NCBI GenBank assembly: GCA_028571685.1
Contig: CM053162.1
Coordinates: 7,258,001 to 7,322,000 of the forward strand
Length of the DNA: 64,000 nt
Source of the DNA: Heterohyrax brucei
Lineage: Eukaryota; Chordata; Mammalia; Hyracoidea; Procaviidae
Direction of reading: 5' to 3'
Shown: positions 10,626 through 21,960 of the stretch, in pieces
How positions within the stretch are numbered: the first letter of the stretch is position 1
Layout of the letters: every line of letters starts with the position of its first letter
Position numbers and translations under genes: made by a program
Notes under the pieces: model-generated
Told to the model about the DNA's origin: nothing
Seen by the model: the letters and a program-made list of their open reading frames with translations, nothing else
Database searches by the model: none

Positions 10626-12108
10626 GTTACAGAAGTGCAAATCAAAGTTACAATGAGATATTGTTGTACCCCCAGGAAGGCTGGCATTATTCCAAAATCA
10701 GAAAAAAATAAATGCTGGAGAGACTGAAACATACACTGCTGGTGGGAATGGATAAATGGTAAAACCACTTTGGTAATCAATTTGGCACTTCCTTAAAATG
10801 CTAGACATAAAAATACCACTTGATCTAGCAACACCGCACCTTGGAGTAGACTCTAGAGGAATAAGAGCTGTCACATGAATAGACATATGCTCACCAATGT
10901 TCATTGTAGCACTGTCCACAACAGCAAAAAGATGAAACCAACCTATGTGCCCATTAATGGATGAAAGGATAAACACCCTGTGTTATACAGCAGAATAGTA
11001 CACTGTAATAAAAAACAACCGGGAATTTGGGAAATATAACATGGAGGAATCTGGAAGGCATTATGTGGAGTGAAGTTAGTTTCAAAGGGACAAATATTGT
11101 ATGAGACCACTATTATAAAGACTCAAGATTTGGTTTAAACACAGAAAAAAAACATCTTTGAAGGTTAAGATAGTGGGAAAGGAGGGAGAGAGGTAATCAC
11201 TGCAAGTAGTTAGATAGTAGACCAGAATTATTTTAGTTGAAGAGAAAGACAACATACAGTAGAGAAGTCAGCTCAGCTAGACTAAACCAAAAGCTAGAAG
11301 TGTCTCAAATACAACCAAACACTTCAGGGACAGAGTGGCACAGACGGGAGTCTGGGGACCATCGTTTCTGGGGACATCTAGATCAACTGGCATAAGGAAG
11401 TTTGCTAAGAAACTGTTCTGCATTCCTCTGCAGTGAGTGGCATCCAGTGGTCTTAAATCTGGCAAGGTTCTCCAAGAAGTGTCACTTGGTCTCAATCTCT
11501 CTGGAACAAAGGAGAATGAAGAATAACAAAGGAATGTGTGAGCATAGGAGACAGAAAGGGCCACGCAAACTAAAGACTACATCAGCATGAGACCTGAAGA
11601 AGCAGATGGTGCCTGGCTACTATTAATGACTGTCCTGGCAGGGAGTTCAGCACGGAGTTCCCAATGGAGTGGGAAAACTGTGGGATTCAGACCTCAAAGT
11701 CTAGTAAATAGACCAGATGTGATGGTCTGATAGATTGGAGGGTCACTAGAAGTCGTGGTCTCTCTATTAGCTCAGAACTGAAACCATTTCTGAAGCCAGC
11801 TCTTCAGAAAAAGATTGAACTAGTCTGTAACACATAAGACTATACTGATCAAGAGTGTGCTTCTTGGCTTAAGTAGATACAGAAGATTAACCGGGCCACT
11901 CCTGTCTGGAAGTGAGATGAGAGGGTGGAGTGGGACAGGATCTGGTTGCATGGACACGGGAAACGCAAGGTGGAGAGGACGAACGGGCTATCACACTGTG
12001 GGGAAATAACTAGGGTCACATAGCCATATGTGTGTGTCTAAGTTTTTGCATGGCAAACTGACTTGAATTGTAAACTTTCACTTAAAGCTCAATTTAAAAA
12101 AAAAAAAT

Positions 12109-13021
12109 CTTGTTTTCTTGGCTGTTCAGAAAACACATTGGGATCTTCTAACTCTTCTATGCCTTTCAAAGAATCACTCTTTCACTAATCAATGAAATCC
12201 TGATAGCCCAGGAAAAGACAATATATTTTACATCGGCCACTTATTTGCATTGTACAAGTGCTAGGTGCAAGAAATTTTTTGAATCTTCACAAAAATGCTT
12301 TCAGATATAAGCCATCATTCCAAAACTTCCCTGTGGAAGCTCCAATGATAGCAGTGAGCTCCTGGAGGACAGTAGTGTTCTGAACTTTTTTCTGTTCCCA
12401 TTGCCAGAAATCCCCAGTGTACATTGTTTTTGGAAATACTTTGTACTACCTATTTCTTTCTTTGTTCTGCTACCCAAACTCAGATTGGCTTCACTGGAGA
12501 GTTAACTGGCTTGCATGGAGCATTTCACATTGCTCTCTTTAACTGGTTTCCCATGGCAATCATTGCCTGTAGCAAACATGTGGGGCTGTAATTCTAAATT
12601 GTAGTATATAAGCCCTTTATTATTTCACGCAAATTATTCCTTGTGTTGCATGATAAATATACCACCTAGGTGAGTCTGAGAAAGTGAACATAAATGTATG
12701 TCTCACGGGATTTGTGCTAGATTAAAAAAAAGAAGAAGAAAGAATATTCAGGTACTTACCACAATGCCTGATGGAGGGTAAGAGCTTAAACGTATCAGCT
12801 ATCTTTCTCTTCCCTGGACTATGTCACCAGTCCAGAAAACAGATCTTAAACTTTTTTAGATCACATAAAACCTAACACAGAGCCTAAAAAAAAGTAAAGA
12901 ATCATACAACTATGAATTTTCAAGGTTAAGGGAGACTTAAAGATCATACACATGACTGGCTTTCTTTCTTTTTAATTGCAACCCCCACTTTATATAAGAT
13001 ATGGTATATAAGAGGAATATA
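12109..13021. other. Single-copy-looking DNA, no gene seen
   Basis: No frame above 60 codons is listed or apparent, no splice-like exon stands out, and I recognise no repeat family. A purine-rich 'aaaaaaaagaagaagaaag' sits near 12724. Confidence 0.5.
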
Positions 13022-13455
13022 TTTGTTGTTGTTAGGTGACCCTGAGCTGATTCTGACTCATAGCGACCCTTTGCACAACAGAACAAAACACTGGCCCGTC
13101 CTGTGCCATGTCCACAATCCTTTTTATGCTTAAGCCCATTGTTGGAGCCACTGTATCAACTGTATCAATCCACCGTGTTAAAGATCTTCCTCTTTCTAGC
13201 TGACCCTCCACTCTACTGAGCATGATGTCCTTCTCCAGTGATTGATCCCTCCTGACAACATGTCCAAAGTATGTGAGATACAGTCTCACTATCTTTGCTT
13301 CCAAGGAGCACTCTGGTTGTACTTCTTCCAGAATAGATCTGCTCATTCTTTCGGCAGTCCGTGGCGCATACAACATCCTTCTGCAGCTCCGCGTTTCAAA
13401 GGCATCAATTCTTTTGTCTTCCTTGTTCATTGTCCAGCTTTCATATGTGTGTGTG
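13022..13455 (-). pseudogene. RTE-clade LINE 3' end with open 144-codon ORF2 C-terminus
   Basis: On the minus strand an open frame spans 13466 to 13032. It matches the C-terminal region downstream of the RT domain of RTE/BovB elements: ESWTMNKEDKRIDAFE near residues 9-24, then a conserved TYFGHVVRRDQSLEKDIM block, and a RWIDTVD motif. The first residues come from a neighbouring (GT)n stretch, not from the element, so this is a fragment and not a real start. The copy ends at the 'aacaacaacaa' tail (13022). The RT and endonuclease domains are absent. It is open probably because it is young or by luck. Confidence 0.8.
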
Positions 13456-13544
13456 TACATACACATTTTTGCAGGTCAATACTGCCATCTTTACACTTGA
13501 GAGCTTTTTGTGGAGACTCACAATTTCCCAACACCTGGCACTTG

Positions 13545-13697
13545 TAGCTGTAAGCTGCCATCAAGTCCATTCTGACTCATAGCAACCTCATAGGACAGAG
13601 TAGAACTGCTCCACATGACTTCCAAGGCTGTAATCGTTTTGGAAGTAGATTGCTGTATCTTTATCCCAAAGAGCAGCTGATGAGTTTGAGCCACCTA
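13545..13697 (-). repeat. AfroSINE, longer variant, reverse
   Basis: 'gctgccatcaagtccattctgactcatag' begins the tail end, followed by the body and the middle block 'ggctgtaatcgttttggaagtagattgctg'. The tRNA head is lost where the next, oppositely oriented fragment begins. Confidence 0.75.
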
Positions 13698-13765
13698 TGG
13701 AGTAGTTTTACTCTGTCCTATAGGGCTACTGTGAGTCAAAAACAATGACATGGAGTTTTATTGTT
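13690..13765 (+). repeat. AfroSINE 3' fragment, plus
   Basis: 'ctctgtcctatagggctactgtgagtc' followed by 'gacatggagttttattg'. Together with the adjacent minus-strand copy it forms a head-to-head inverted pair. Confidence 0.7.
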
Positions 13766-14977
13766 CAGTTAGCAGCCCAGTACTAATTTATATATTTTAT
13801 AATTATGAAATAAATTGTATGTATATTTTATAAACATAAAATCTCTGGAAGAGTTTTATTCAACTCTCCTTTATTCAAACTGATAGTTGATGGTAATCCA
13901 ATAAATGGAATTTTTAAATGTATGGCGCATAATATGAAGTGACTTATAGCTAGAAATAGTGATCTCAGTTCTTGACCAATCCTTTAAAAGATGAGGCAGT
14001 GTTCCCTATCGACCTATTATAAAGTGACCATTTATGTCTCTCTGTTGAGATGGGAAAGACTTGACACCAGATAGTGCTCTAGTTTAGAGGCAATGCATTA
14101 GAAGTCACACAGATGCTGCTGCTGTCAGGCATGACCCTGCACTGCTGCATGCGCACTCCAGACAGCACAGTGGCAGCCCTCACCGTGGCAGAGGCTACAG
14201 CTTGTTTGGACCTTCCAGTTGCATGCGTCTTAGGAGAGGTAACTGTCCAGACGAGAGGTTGTAGTAAGAATTCTCACGGATTCTTGCTAGATGGAGGTTG
14301 GCGAATGCATGGTCTTCACATGCCTTCCAGATACCTGCATGCTCTCTTAAACATGGCTAGAACGTGTAAGGGGCACATTCATCACTGACAATGCATCCTC
14401 CTGGGAAGGCGCAGGAGCTGCCTCATGTAGTGGAGTGTGGAGAAAAAGTGGACTTTAGTTTCTTGGAGAAGAAGGACAATCAGGAGTTCCTAGAATGACG
14501 GTATGCATTTACTGTCAGACCAAGAGAGGTGAAATCAGCGTCCATAAATGTAGCCTGGCCTAATCTCCAAAACATACCCCAAACCCTGCCTAGGGTATAG
14601 AGGTCTAGTGCTTTTCTACTGTTGCAGTTTATTCTAATTATGCTTCCTAAGATTTGTTCCCACCTTTTACCTCATTAAAGGCAGAGAGAACCCAGCTAAA
14701 GATGACTACACTTTGTAATTCCTTGTTTCGTAGCAAAGATGCTTCCCACTAAGGACTGAGGTTCAGAAGCAAGCGTCTCCTCTTTTCTTCTTTACTCAAT
14801 GAGAATTTGAGGAGAGACCTCTGCCAGAGGAGATCTACCTGAGGAGATCTACCTGAGGAGGAAAAAGATACCCTACAAAAGAGGACTTACTATTATTTCT
14901 GAGCAGGGCAAAGAAGTGCATCTCAGGTGGTTCCCTCATAAATACCTTCTAATAAGGATAATAACAAATTTGGAATT
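13766..14977. other. Intergenic DNA; nothing recognised except a 14-bp duplication
   Basis: 14100-14400 is a little richer in GC and CpG than its surroundings and holds a 91-codon plus-strand frame (14113-14388) with several cysteines. I see no known family, no clear splice sites and no other coding sign. A 14-bp unit, gaggagatctacct, is repeated at 14827-14854 with a partial third copy. Confidence 0.45.
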
Positions 14978-15461
14978 TATCATGGGTTTAATTGTGCCCC
15001 TCAAAATGTGTGTAACAATTTGGTTAGGCTGTGGGTTTCTGGTATTATGTAATTTTCCTATGTGTTTTAAATCTTCCCTCTGTGATTTTAATGAAGGAAC
15101 ATGAGTAGCAGTTGTGCTGGTGGAGCAGGACTCAATGTGCAAAGTTGTATTGTCCCTTGAGTCAATCTCTTTGGGATTCAAAGAAGCTAACAGGGAGAGC
15201 TGGGGACCACATTTCACTAAGAAGCAGTGTTGGGAGAAGAACACATCCTTTGTAAAGGGGGTCTATGCCTCTGAAGTTCCTTGTCCAGGAGAGGACTGAC
15301 AACAAGGATCTTCCTCCAGAGCCAACAGAGAAGGACTTCCCCTGAAGCTGATGCCCTAAATTTGGACTTGTAGCCTACTGGACTATAACAGAATAAAATT
15401 TCTCTTTTAAAAGCCATCCACTTGTGGTATCTCTGTTATAGTAGCACTAAGATGACTATGA
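14978..15461 (+). mobile_element. MaLR/MLT1-like LTR, older copy
   Basis: The left part, 'catgggtttaattgtgcccctc', and the right part, 'ataaaatttctcttttaaaagccatccacttgtggtat', have the layout of the afrotherian LTRs at 244 and 32313, but the middle differs and the sequence is more diverged. An AATAAA lies at about 15392. Ends are approximate, and I saw no duplication. Confidence 0.7.
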
Positions 15462-17011
15462 ATTGAGACAATGATTAGGTTAGACTTGCACTAGGATAAG
15501 ACCTGGTCTCAGTAAGACGGGTAGCCTATGCTTAAGTTCTGGCAAACATTAATATAAACGTAAAATAGGCTTTTGATTAGGTTCAATCATGATGGTGACG
15601 TGTGACTTAAATACCAATTTATTTTATAAAGTGTTTAAAGTTTTACTCATGGAAGCCTTCCAACTTTATAACTGTCCTGGACCATAGACCTGTTTCACAT
15701 AGGCCATTAGGAAGAGACTTCCAGAGGAGAAAAATGAGTTAGGAAGCATTTTGCTTGCGTTTTAAGTGTTCGTATTCTCTCGTGTGTATTTGCATGTTTC
15801 CTTATGGGCAAGCTTAGGGCTAGGAGTCGGGATTCCTAGAACATTTCCCAACTTAAGCATGACTATATTCTAACTGAATTCACCCACTTGTTCTACAGAA
15901 TGTCAAACACTGGGTAAAGATGATGAAATCTTCAAAAGGAATCATCTCATTTTCCAGCTTCTGTTCCATGAGTGACTCATGCAAGTACATTTCTAATCAC
16001 TAGCTCATTCAAGTTTGGGGAGGAGGTAGGTAAAGGAGAGGACTGCGAGGGTAGAGAGGTTCTTTGAAGATTTTGAACACTCAACCAGCATGTTTCTTCT
16101 TTAGTTTCATTCTCAAGTCTAAAGCTGACCTGATCTATGTTCCAGCTATCCATATTTTCTCTTTGTCTGTTATATCTTCCACCAAGATCCTTCCCCGAAC
16201 ACATGCCTTCCTTCTCCTCATCCTCACTTTGCATAAGTATTTGGTATCTATCCTTCATGTAGGAACTCAGTGTCACCATGTCCAGGACACTTGACTCTGC
16301 CCACTTCAAGGTGAACTGAGCACTCTCCCCCTGCATTTCCACACATCCTGGGCTTCTTTCAATTGGTACCTATCAGAAACAACACTGATGGCAGTAATGA
16401 GATTACTAATCTCTGTTGCCAAATCAATTTTGAGCACTTAAAATCAGGGCTTGTGTGTCATTTTTCCTTGTAGTACATATCCCTGGAATAATAGTTGGTA
16501 TACTACTAGTACATAATAAATGTTGAATAGATGAGTAAGTTATAATTTTTCCTTAATCCACTGTCTTTCTACAAAAGACCAATCATAGCATTTCAACCTA
16601 ATAGAGAAGTTCTAGTGTCTGTGTGTTTGTGTGTCTGTGTGTCTGTGTGTACATGTGTTTACTTCTATTTCAGAAGTGGAAGAAACGAAGGGTATCCTAC
16701 TCAGCCATCAATGAGGCATCACTGCAAAGAAATATTCCAAATGCAACTTAGAGAAGGGTGAACAACCATGCTGGTTTGCACATGGTAGAGTAGTTCACTA
16801 GAACAGGGAGATTTCATTGCCAAAACTAGGACAGTCCTGGGCAAGTTGGGATTGTTGATCACCCAACATGAAGCTCACTTGACTCTCTACCTGCAAGGCT
16901 TTTGTGGTAGCCCCCTTCACGGTTTTTGGCTTTAAGGCCCTCCGTGACTCGGCCACGCGGGACAGCCCACATCTGATCCACTTTGGCAAGCAAGTGGCTA
17001 CCCCTGTTATG
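15462..17011. other. Intergenic DNA with weak ancient repeat traces
   Basis: A 121-codon minus-strand frame (15977-16342) lies here in DNA that I cannot assign. It is moderately acidic and shows no domain I recognise. A (GT)n-rich stretch occupies 16621-16656. A segment near 16900-16950 ('aaggccctccgtgactcggcc') resembles ancient L2-like sequence. None of this amounts to a gene. Confidence 0.4.
16621..16656. repeat. Imperfect (GT)n microsatellite
   Basis: Alternating GT with interspersed C and T ('gtgtctgtgtgt' repeats). Confidence 0.9.
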
Positions 17012-17178
17012 CTCCAAAACAAACAAAAAACTCCTTGCAGTTGAATTGATTCCAGTGATGATAACCCATACGGTACAGAATATAACAGCTCCATCAGGTC
17101 TTCTTGGCTATAATCCTTATGGAAGCAGTTCATAGCCTTCCCTTAAGCAGTATCCCTAGGTGGATTGCAACTGCCAGC
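17012..17178 (-). repeat. AfroSINE, strongly diverged
   Basis: Reverse copy of the longer variant: 'gcagttgaattgattccagtgatgataaccc', then 'acagctccatcaggtcttcttggctataatccttatggaagcag', then a worn head near 17165. Confidence 0.6.
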
Positions 17179-17384
17179 CTTTATTTTAACAGCACTCAGG
17201 GACTTCCTACCTAATTCAATTTGTCCAGACACGTGGTTTCCATGTGCCTTTGACATTTCCCACCCAGTTTCCTTATCTAGGGTCACCCTGCCCTCTCTTT
17301 TCCTTTTCAGTCTCCTATCTCTCCCGTTTTCTAGCAATAGAAGCCCCTGTGAGTGTTGGAGCTGCAAGAACTAAAGCAGCTACC

Positions 17385-17520
17385 TTGGACTCAGTGACAG
17401 AAACCACACGTTGAGCATTACAGAGATGCCCTCCTGATGCTGTAACACTTATTAGCCCAGGACTAGCAGGTGAGAAAGGAATAAATTTCTATTTTGTTTA
17501 AATGACTATAATTTGGCACC
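17385..17520 (+). repeat. Ancient LTR-like 3' end
   Basis: 'ggaataaatttctattttgtttaaatgactataatttgg...ctgttaca' resembles the 3' terminus of old mammalian LTRs that end with a polyadenylation signal and a pyrimidine-rich tail. The name is uncertain. Confidence 0.35.
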
Positions 17521-17612
17521 CATCTGTTACAACCCAGTAACCCAGTGCCGTCGAGTCGGATCTGACTCATGGTGGCCCCCGAGGCCAGAGTAGAACTGCC
17601 CCCAGAGTTTAG
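17521..17612 (-). repeat. AfroSINE fragment
   Basis: 'cagtgccgtcgagtcggatctgactcatgg' then 'cagagtagaactgcccccagag'. It retains three CpGs in the tail, which suggests a younger copy than most here. Confidence 0.8.
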
Positions 17613-17744
17613 CATTTAACCGAAGTATTAACCAAACGTATTTTCCAACTACAGAAATCACGAAACAACTCAGAGATCTCCTTACCCCTGAAAACCCACA
17701 GAAGCCAATCATAACAATATCAACAATAACCACTGCTACCATTC

Positions 17745-17970
17745 AGTAAAAACTTATTTAGCATCAGGTGGAATGTCTTGGAGAGACATTCTTGATACAT
17801 GATCTTGTTTAATCTTCACAGTAACCATTTGAAGTAACTATCTTCTTTTCTCTGTTTTGTATAGAAAACATAAGAAGTTGAAAGATGATATATTTATGTC
17901 AGCTATACAGTCAATAATGGTAGAACCAGGATTTGAATCTTGACCAGTCTTTCAAATATAAGCCATAATA
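17745..17970 (+). repeat. MIR
   Basis: The order of 'gatcttgtttaatcttcacagtaaccatttga', 'agaaaacataagaagttgaaag' and 'ggtagaaccaggatttgaatc' is that of the MIR core and 3' half. Confidence 0.75.
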
Positions 17971-18109
17971 ACATCCAAGTTATTTATTTCCTATGTCTAA
18001 TTTCTCCTAGACACATAAAAGTTAATGAGATGTAAAATGAAACTTTTCTTCTCCCTATTATGTGCCAAGAGAAGCACCTTGGTCTCAATATTCCTCACTT
18101 TCACTGCAT

Positions 18110-18230
18110 AGTCCCTTTAATCTCTTCCACTGCCAGTGTGTTTTCCATACTACCATCAGAGTTGTCTGTGTAAATTAAGACCTATTACTCACCTACAGAA
18201 AATCTTTCAAAGACAAAAATTGTTTCCTGC
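18110..18230 (+). repeat. Possible L2 fragment
   Basis: A short pyrimidine-rich stretch ending 'cacctacagaaaatctttcaaagac' resembles the L2 block usually read as 'aaaaccctcc..tggctt'. Weak. Confidence 0.3.
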
Positions 18231-18399
18231 AATTATTCTTAGGTAGGTGAGAATAATCAAATTATCTCTAGTGTTAAAAATTGTGTTCCCAGAAGAATCT
18301 AATGCCCTCTATTTCTACCACCTGCACATAAAAACCAGGTAAGAACCTTTAGACTACCAAAAAGGGGAGGGGAGACAAACAAACAACAAAATAGAAACC

Positions 18400-18605
18400 A
18401 ATATTTATTGCATGTCTAAACAGACAGTATGCAGTGTCGTATGTCATCTGATTTATTCTCTAAAATATACTAGTTGAATTTACATATCTTATCTCATTCA
18501 ATCCTCATAAAAATTCCATGAGACAGATATTATTATTCTAACTTTTAAAATGAGGAAATGGAGACCTAGAGAGGATAATTCCCCTCCCTTCTCCCAATCT
18601 CCTAT
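18400..18605 (+). repeat. MIR
   Basis: 'cttatctcattcaatcctcataaaaattccatgagacagatattattattc' followed by 'aaaatgaggaaatggagacctagagag' is the MIR core. Confidence 0.8.
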
Positions 18606-19185
18606 CAAAAGAAGCATTCTGTCACGATTACACACTAAAATGCTTCAGAATCCACATTCAGCTTAGATTTTGATTCTAAATTGAGATCATTTTTATAACA
18701 GCAGTCCCTGGGTATAGTATGTAAGATCTTCCCCATCTGGGACTAACATGGAACATACTCGTGCATGCCTCTGTTGATCAGGATGTGCCACTGAAATTCT
18801 CATTTTCTTTATCTTAAGGGCCTGATTTCTCCTCCTCCCCAGGCAGTCCCTTGTTGTCTTGAATCCTGTCCCTTCCTTATTCTGGCCAAACAGCATGGTC
18901 TAGCACTTTCCAAGTTTTCAAATGTATTTGAATCTTTTACTTTCCATTATATTGCTCTGTAAAATCTCAACACTGGATTCATCTATGCTTCTTCTCAAAT
19001 TTCTATATGGAAACTGCTAAGAACTTCTGGAGGAAATCACAGGTCAAAAAGTATGTCATGGTCTCCAACTTCAGTTGGCTCCTTTATGTTGCATAAAAAT
19101 ATTTCAATCCTTTCCAAAATACCTCTTTTCCCGATTGTTACACAGTCTCTTGGAAGATGACTTTGGTTTTTATTTCATTGAGGAA
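18606..19185. other. No gene or repeat recognised
   Basis: Ordinary AT-rich DNA between a MIR and an L2. The 67-codon minus frame at 18693-18896 has no features of a real gene. Confidence 0.45.
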
Positions 19186-19440
19186 AAAGAATCATTCATT
19201 CATTATTCAGCAAGTATTTCTGAATACTTCCTGCTTACCAGGAATATTTCTAGGTAACAGAGATACAGTAGCAAACTTTACAGAGAAAAGTCCCTGCCCT
19301 TATGACATTTTTTAGGGGGAAGTTGCAAACAATAAAAATGTAATCAAGATGACTGCTTCAGAATATTCCTGAGAGTGGAATTGTCATGGAAAAAATACAA
19401 TAAAGTAGGAGAAGGGAAAGAGCAAGTTGCCAATTTAAAT
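19186..19440 (-). repeat. L2, ancient
   Basis: On the plus strand it reads 'cattcattcattattcagcaagtatttctga', 'accaggaatatttctaggtaacagagatacag', 'aagtccctgcccttatgac', which is the reverse complement of the L2 3' region. Confidence 0.6.
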
Positions 19441-19483
19441 AAATGGTAAAAGAAGGCTGCACTAATAGAGTGGTATCTGGGTA

Positions 19484-19672
19484 ATCAGCTGCCATTGAGT
19501 CAACACTGATTCATTGTGATATAATGGGTGTCAGAACAGAACTGTGCTCCACAGGCGAGTTTTCAGCAGCAGATCACCAGGCCTTTGTTTTGAAGCACCT
19601 CTGGGTAAACTGGAACCTTTCATTTAGCAGTCAAGCACTTGAACCATTTTCACCAACCATGGACTCGAAAAG
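19484..19672 (-). repeat. AfroSINE, diverged
   Basis: Starts with the tail ('cagctgccattgagtcaacactgattcattg') and ends with a worn tRNA head ('gcagtcaagcacttgaacca'). Confidence 0.65.
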
Positions 19673-19757
19673 CTGAGTAAACTCCAAAAGAACATCAACA
19701 TGAAAATTTCTCAAGATTTCCTCCTTTGCCTGAAAATCTGTTAGTACCACGTCACTC

Positions 19758-20251
19758 TGTCTTAGTCATCGAGTGCTGCTATAACAGAAGCACAATTCGT
19801 TGGCATTAACAAAAAGACAGTTATTTGCTCAGAGTGAAGTAGGCTAAATGTTCAAATTCAAAATGTCAACTCCAGGGGAGGTCTTTCTCTGTTGGCTTCC
19901 TGAGGAGAGATACTTGTCATTAATCTTCCCCTGTACTAGGAGCTTGTGAGGCACAGAGACCTTGGGTCCCAAGGACATGCTTTTCTCTGGGCACTGCTTC
20001 TTTCTTGGTGGTTTGAGGACGCCAACTCTCTGCTTGCTTTCCTTTTCATTATACCCCAAGAGACTACATCAAGGCACAGTACAGTTTTATAGATTGAGTC
20101 CTTCTCATTAACACAATCGCCACTCATCCTTCCTCATTAGCATCATAGAAGCAGGTTTTACAGCATATAGGGACGTTGCACAATACCAGGAAACATTGCC
20201 CAGCCAAACTGCTACAGACATTTTTGGCAGGACGCAATCCAGTTCATGACA
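19758..20251 (-). mobile_element. Solo MaLR/MLT1-like LTR, reverse
   Basis: Starts TGTCTTAGTCATC and ends CATGACA on the plus strand, which is TG...CA in either reading. The flanks are CACTC (19753-19757) and CAATC (20252-20256), a 5-bp target duplication with one mismatch. The minus-strand layout matches the copy at 14978, with 'tgagtccttctcattaa' corresponding to its middle part. No internal sequence adjoins it. Confidence 0.8.
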
Positions 20252-20599
20252 CAATCTGTGTGCATCTCCTCCTGTGCTGCTCAGTTGTTTTTCTCAAATG
20301 GTGGGAATCACAGTGCCTTCCTCACTCCTCTTCGGAGTTTTCCTCTTTCAGTCTGTTGTATTTACTCGTGCCTTCACTCCAGCCTTTCTTTCCTGTCTGT
20401 TCTGACTTCCATTTAAATGTGTCCTTTAAAAGATAAATTGTGTATATATAGATGAGATAATTGATGCCAAGCCAGCCAGGTGCCATTGAGATTATTGATA
20501 GATGTTAGAAATTTTATTCTTTTATTGTAATTAATAAAAAATATACAAAGTTATATTAAAAAAGCTTACAAAATTGAAATCCTGTTCTCATCCTATATC

Positions 20600-21620
20600 C
20601 TCCTGAACTACACTTTCATCTTGCATCCAGCTCCACAGTCACACTTCCTGAAGATTTATTTGCACTATTTCCTCTTTATGTTCAACATAGTTTTGTTTTC
20701 ATCCTGTGCACTTTCACTCTAATTCATTTGCAAGACTTCAATTAGCAACTCTATCCTAATAACTCCCATATGGTTGTCTTCGGCTAGATCTTGCTCCTGA
20801 GCTCCAGAACCAAGTAACCTGCACTCAAAGGATGTGTTCATTTAGCTGCTCCAGGGGCACACAGCACTCTACACACTCCAAACGCACGCATTCTGTTTTC
20901 CCCACCCCTGTCGCTAAGCCTAATCATTGTTCTATTTTCCCTAGGTCAGAGGACGCGTCTCCACCTATTCACTGTCCCTCCAGAAACTTGGAAATCCTCC
21001 TTCTTACCTCTCATCTGCCTCACTTCGATCACCAAGTCTCCCTACCCCGGCCCTAGTACCTCTAGACTGTACACTCTTTTCTTTGCTTCCCCAGTTCTGT
21101 CACCTGAAGAGGAAACACTTCTTATCCATCTTGTCTCAAATTTTCTCTCTGTCCTCAGCCAATTCTGTAAGTGCAACAAAAATAATCATTCTCAAATGCC
21201 AAGTTACTATCATCTGTCTCATCCTGTAAAATCCTTTCAATGACTGTAGCCTAGAAGATCAAGTCCGAATTGCTGGCATAGCACAAAAGGCCCTTCACAA
21301 GATAAATTTTTTTACTGCTCCAGTCATATTTCTCAATAATCTGTTCTGCAACCTGCCCCCCAATTCTCCCTCTCATTTAAAGAAGCTCATCAATTAAGCT
21401 TCAACTCTACTAAATAATTGCCAGATTCTTGAATATATTGTGCTAGCTGTTACACTTGAACCTTTAGATGAATGTTTCCACTTCTTGCATCTTCCTTCTT
21501 CTTCCAACTTTCCTACACTCAAGATATTTCTTCCTCCAGGTAGGTCATTGTTCAAGGCTGGCTTTTGCATTTCTCCCATATCTTCTCATTGTATTTCCTG
21601 TTTACCTTAGTTACAACACT
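20600..21620 (+). repeat. L2-like ancient LINE remnant
   Basis: 'actcccatatggttgtcttcggctag', 'tgctcctgagctccagaacc', 'cattctcaaatgcc', 'aaaatcctttcaatgactgtagcc', 'aaggcccttcac' and 'ttcctccaggtaggtcattg' come in the order of L2 3'-third consensus sequence. Diverged. The 5' limit is a guess. Confidence 0.5.
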
Positions 21621-21624
21621 GTAT

Positions 21625-21960
21625 TAGTTAAGTTTGAATAACAAACAATCCAAAATTCTTACAACTAGAACAAACTTGTTTCTTGCTGTTATAGGTTCAC
21701 AGACAGGATCTGGCTGATGTGCCTTTACTTCAGGCTATGGCATAATCTCAGATATGCTCCGTGGGTCTTCCTTTCTAGAGAGGCATGCCATTTTCACGGC
21801 AGGTGGCACAGGAACACAAGAGGCTGAGGTGAACAATGTAAAGGAAGTGGAATTTCTTGATAGGATGCTTTGTGAGTCATCTCCACTTACATCACACTGG
21901 TCAAAGCAAGTTCCATGGCCAAGAGCAACACCAGTGAGGTAAGAAAGTACATGCTTCCCT
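21625..21960. repeat. Ancient interspersed repeat, family not fixed
   Basis: 'actgtattagttaagtttgaataacaaacaatccaaaattcttac' and, later, 'ccacttacatcacactggtcaaagcaagttccatggcc' resemble a common old mammalian repeat that I cannot name with confidence. No coding sign. Confidence 0.35.

Larger units (their letters stand above)
7121..11090 (+). pseudogene. L1 ORF2 relic (endonuclease-reverse transcriptase)
   Basis: ORF2p carries an APE-type endonuclease, a reverse transcriptase and a Cys-rich C-terminus. The start at 7121 reads M-T-E-L-N-S-Y-L-S-M-I-T-L-N-V-N-G-L, the typical L1 endonuclease N-terminus. The RT segment near 8530-8960 is recognisable across frames ('MNLDAKIL' then 'HDQVGF'). The catalytic F/Y-A-D-D box at 9010-9021 is mutated to F-V-D-Y, so the second aspartate is lost. 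The C-terminal part ends around 11000-11090. Two SINEs and numerous stops interrupt the frame. The 3' limit is approximate. Confidence 0.8.
4148..12108 (+). mobile_element. L1 LINE, nearly full length, plus strand, decayed
   Basis: The left end reads like an L1 5' end ('gggctaagatggtgg'). The right end is an L1 3' terminus, 'gtaaactttcacttaaagctcaattt', followed by a poly-A run (12093-12106). Between them the order is a 5' UTR of about 1.5 kb, an ORF1 relic (about 5700-6700), an ORF2 relic (7121 to about 11090) and a 3' UTR. Three SINEs interrupt it (4700, 9392, 10380). The 5' boundary is approximate. I found no clear target-site duplication. It cannot encode protein today. Confidence 0.85.

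Noticed and set aside
12109-13021. Possible exon in a repeat-poor stretch
   Set aside because: No open frame of useful length, no conserved motif and no convincing splice site pair.
16795-16866. Fragment resembling an old DNA transposon ('aggacagtcctgggcaagttggg')
   Set aside because: Too short and too diverged to name from memory.
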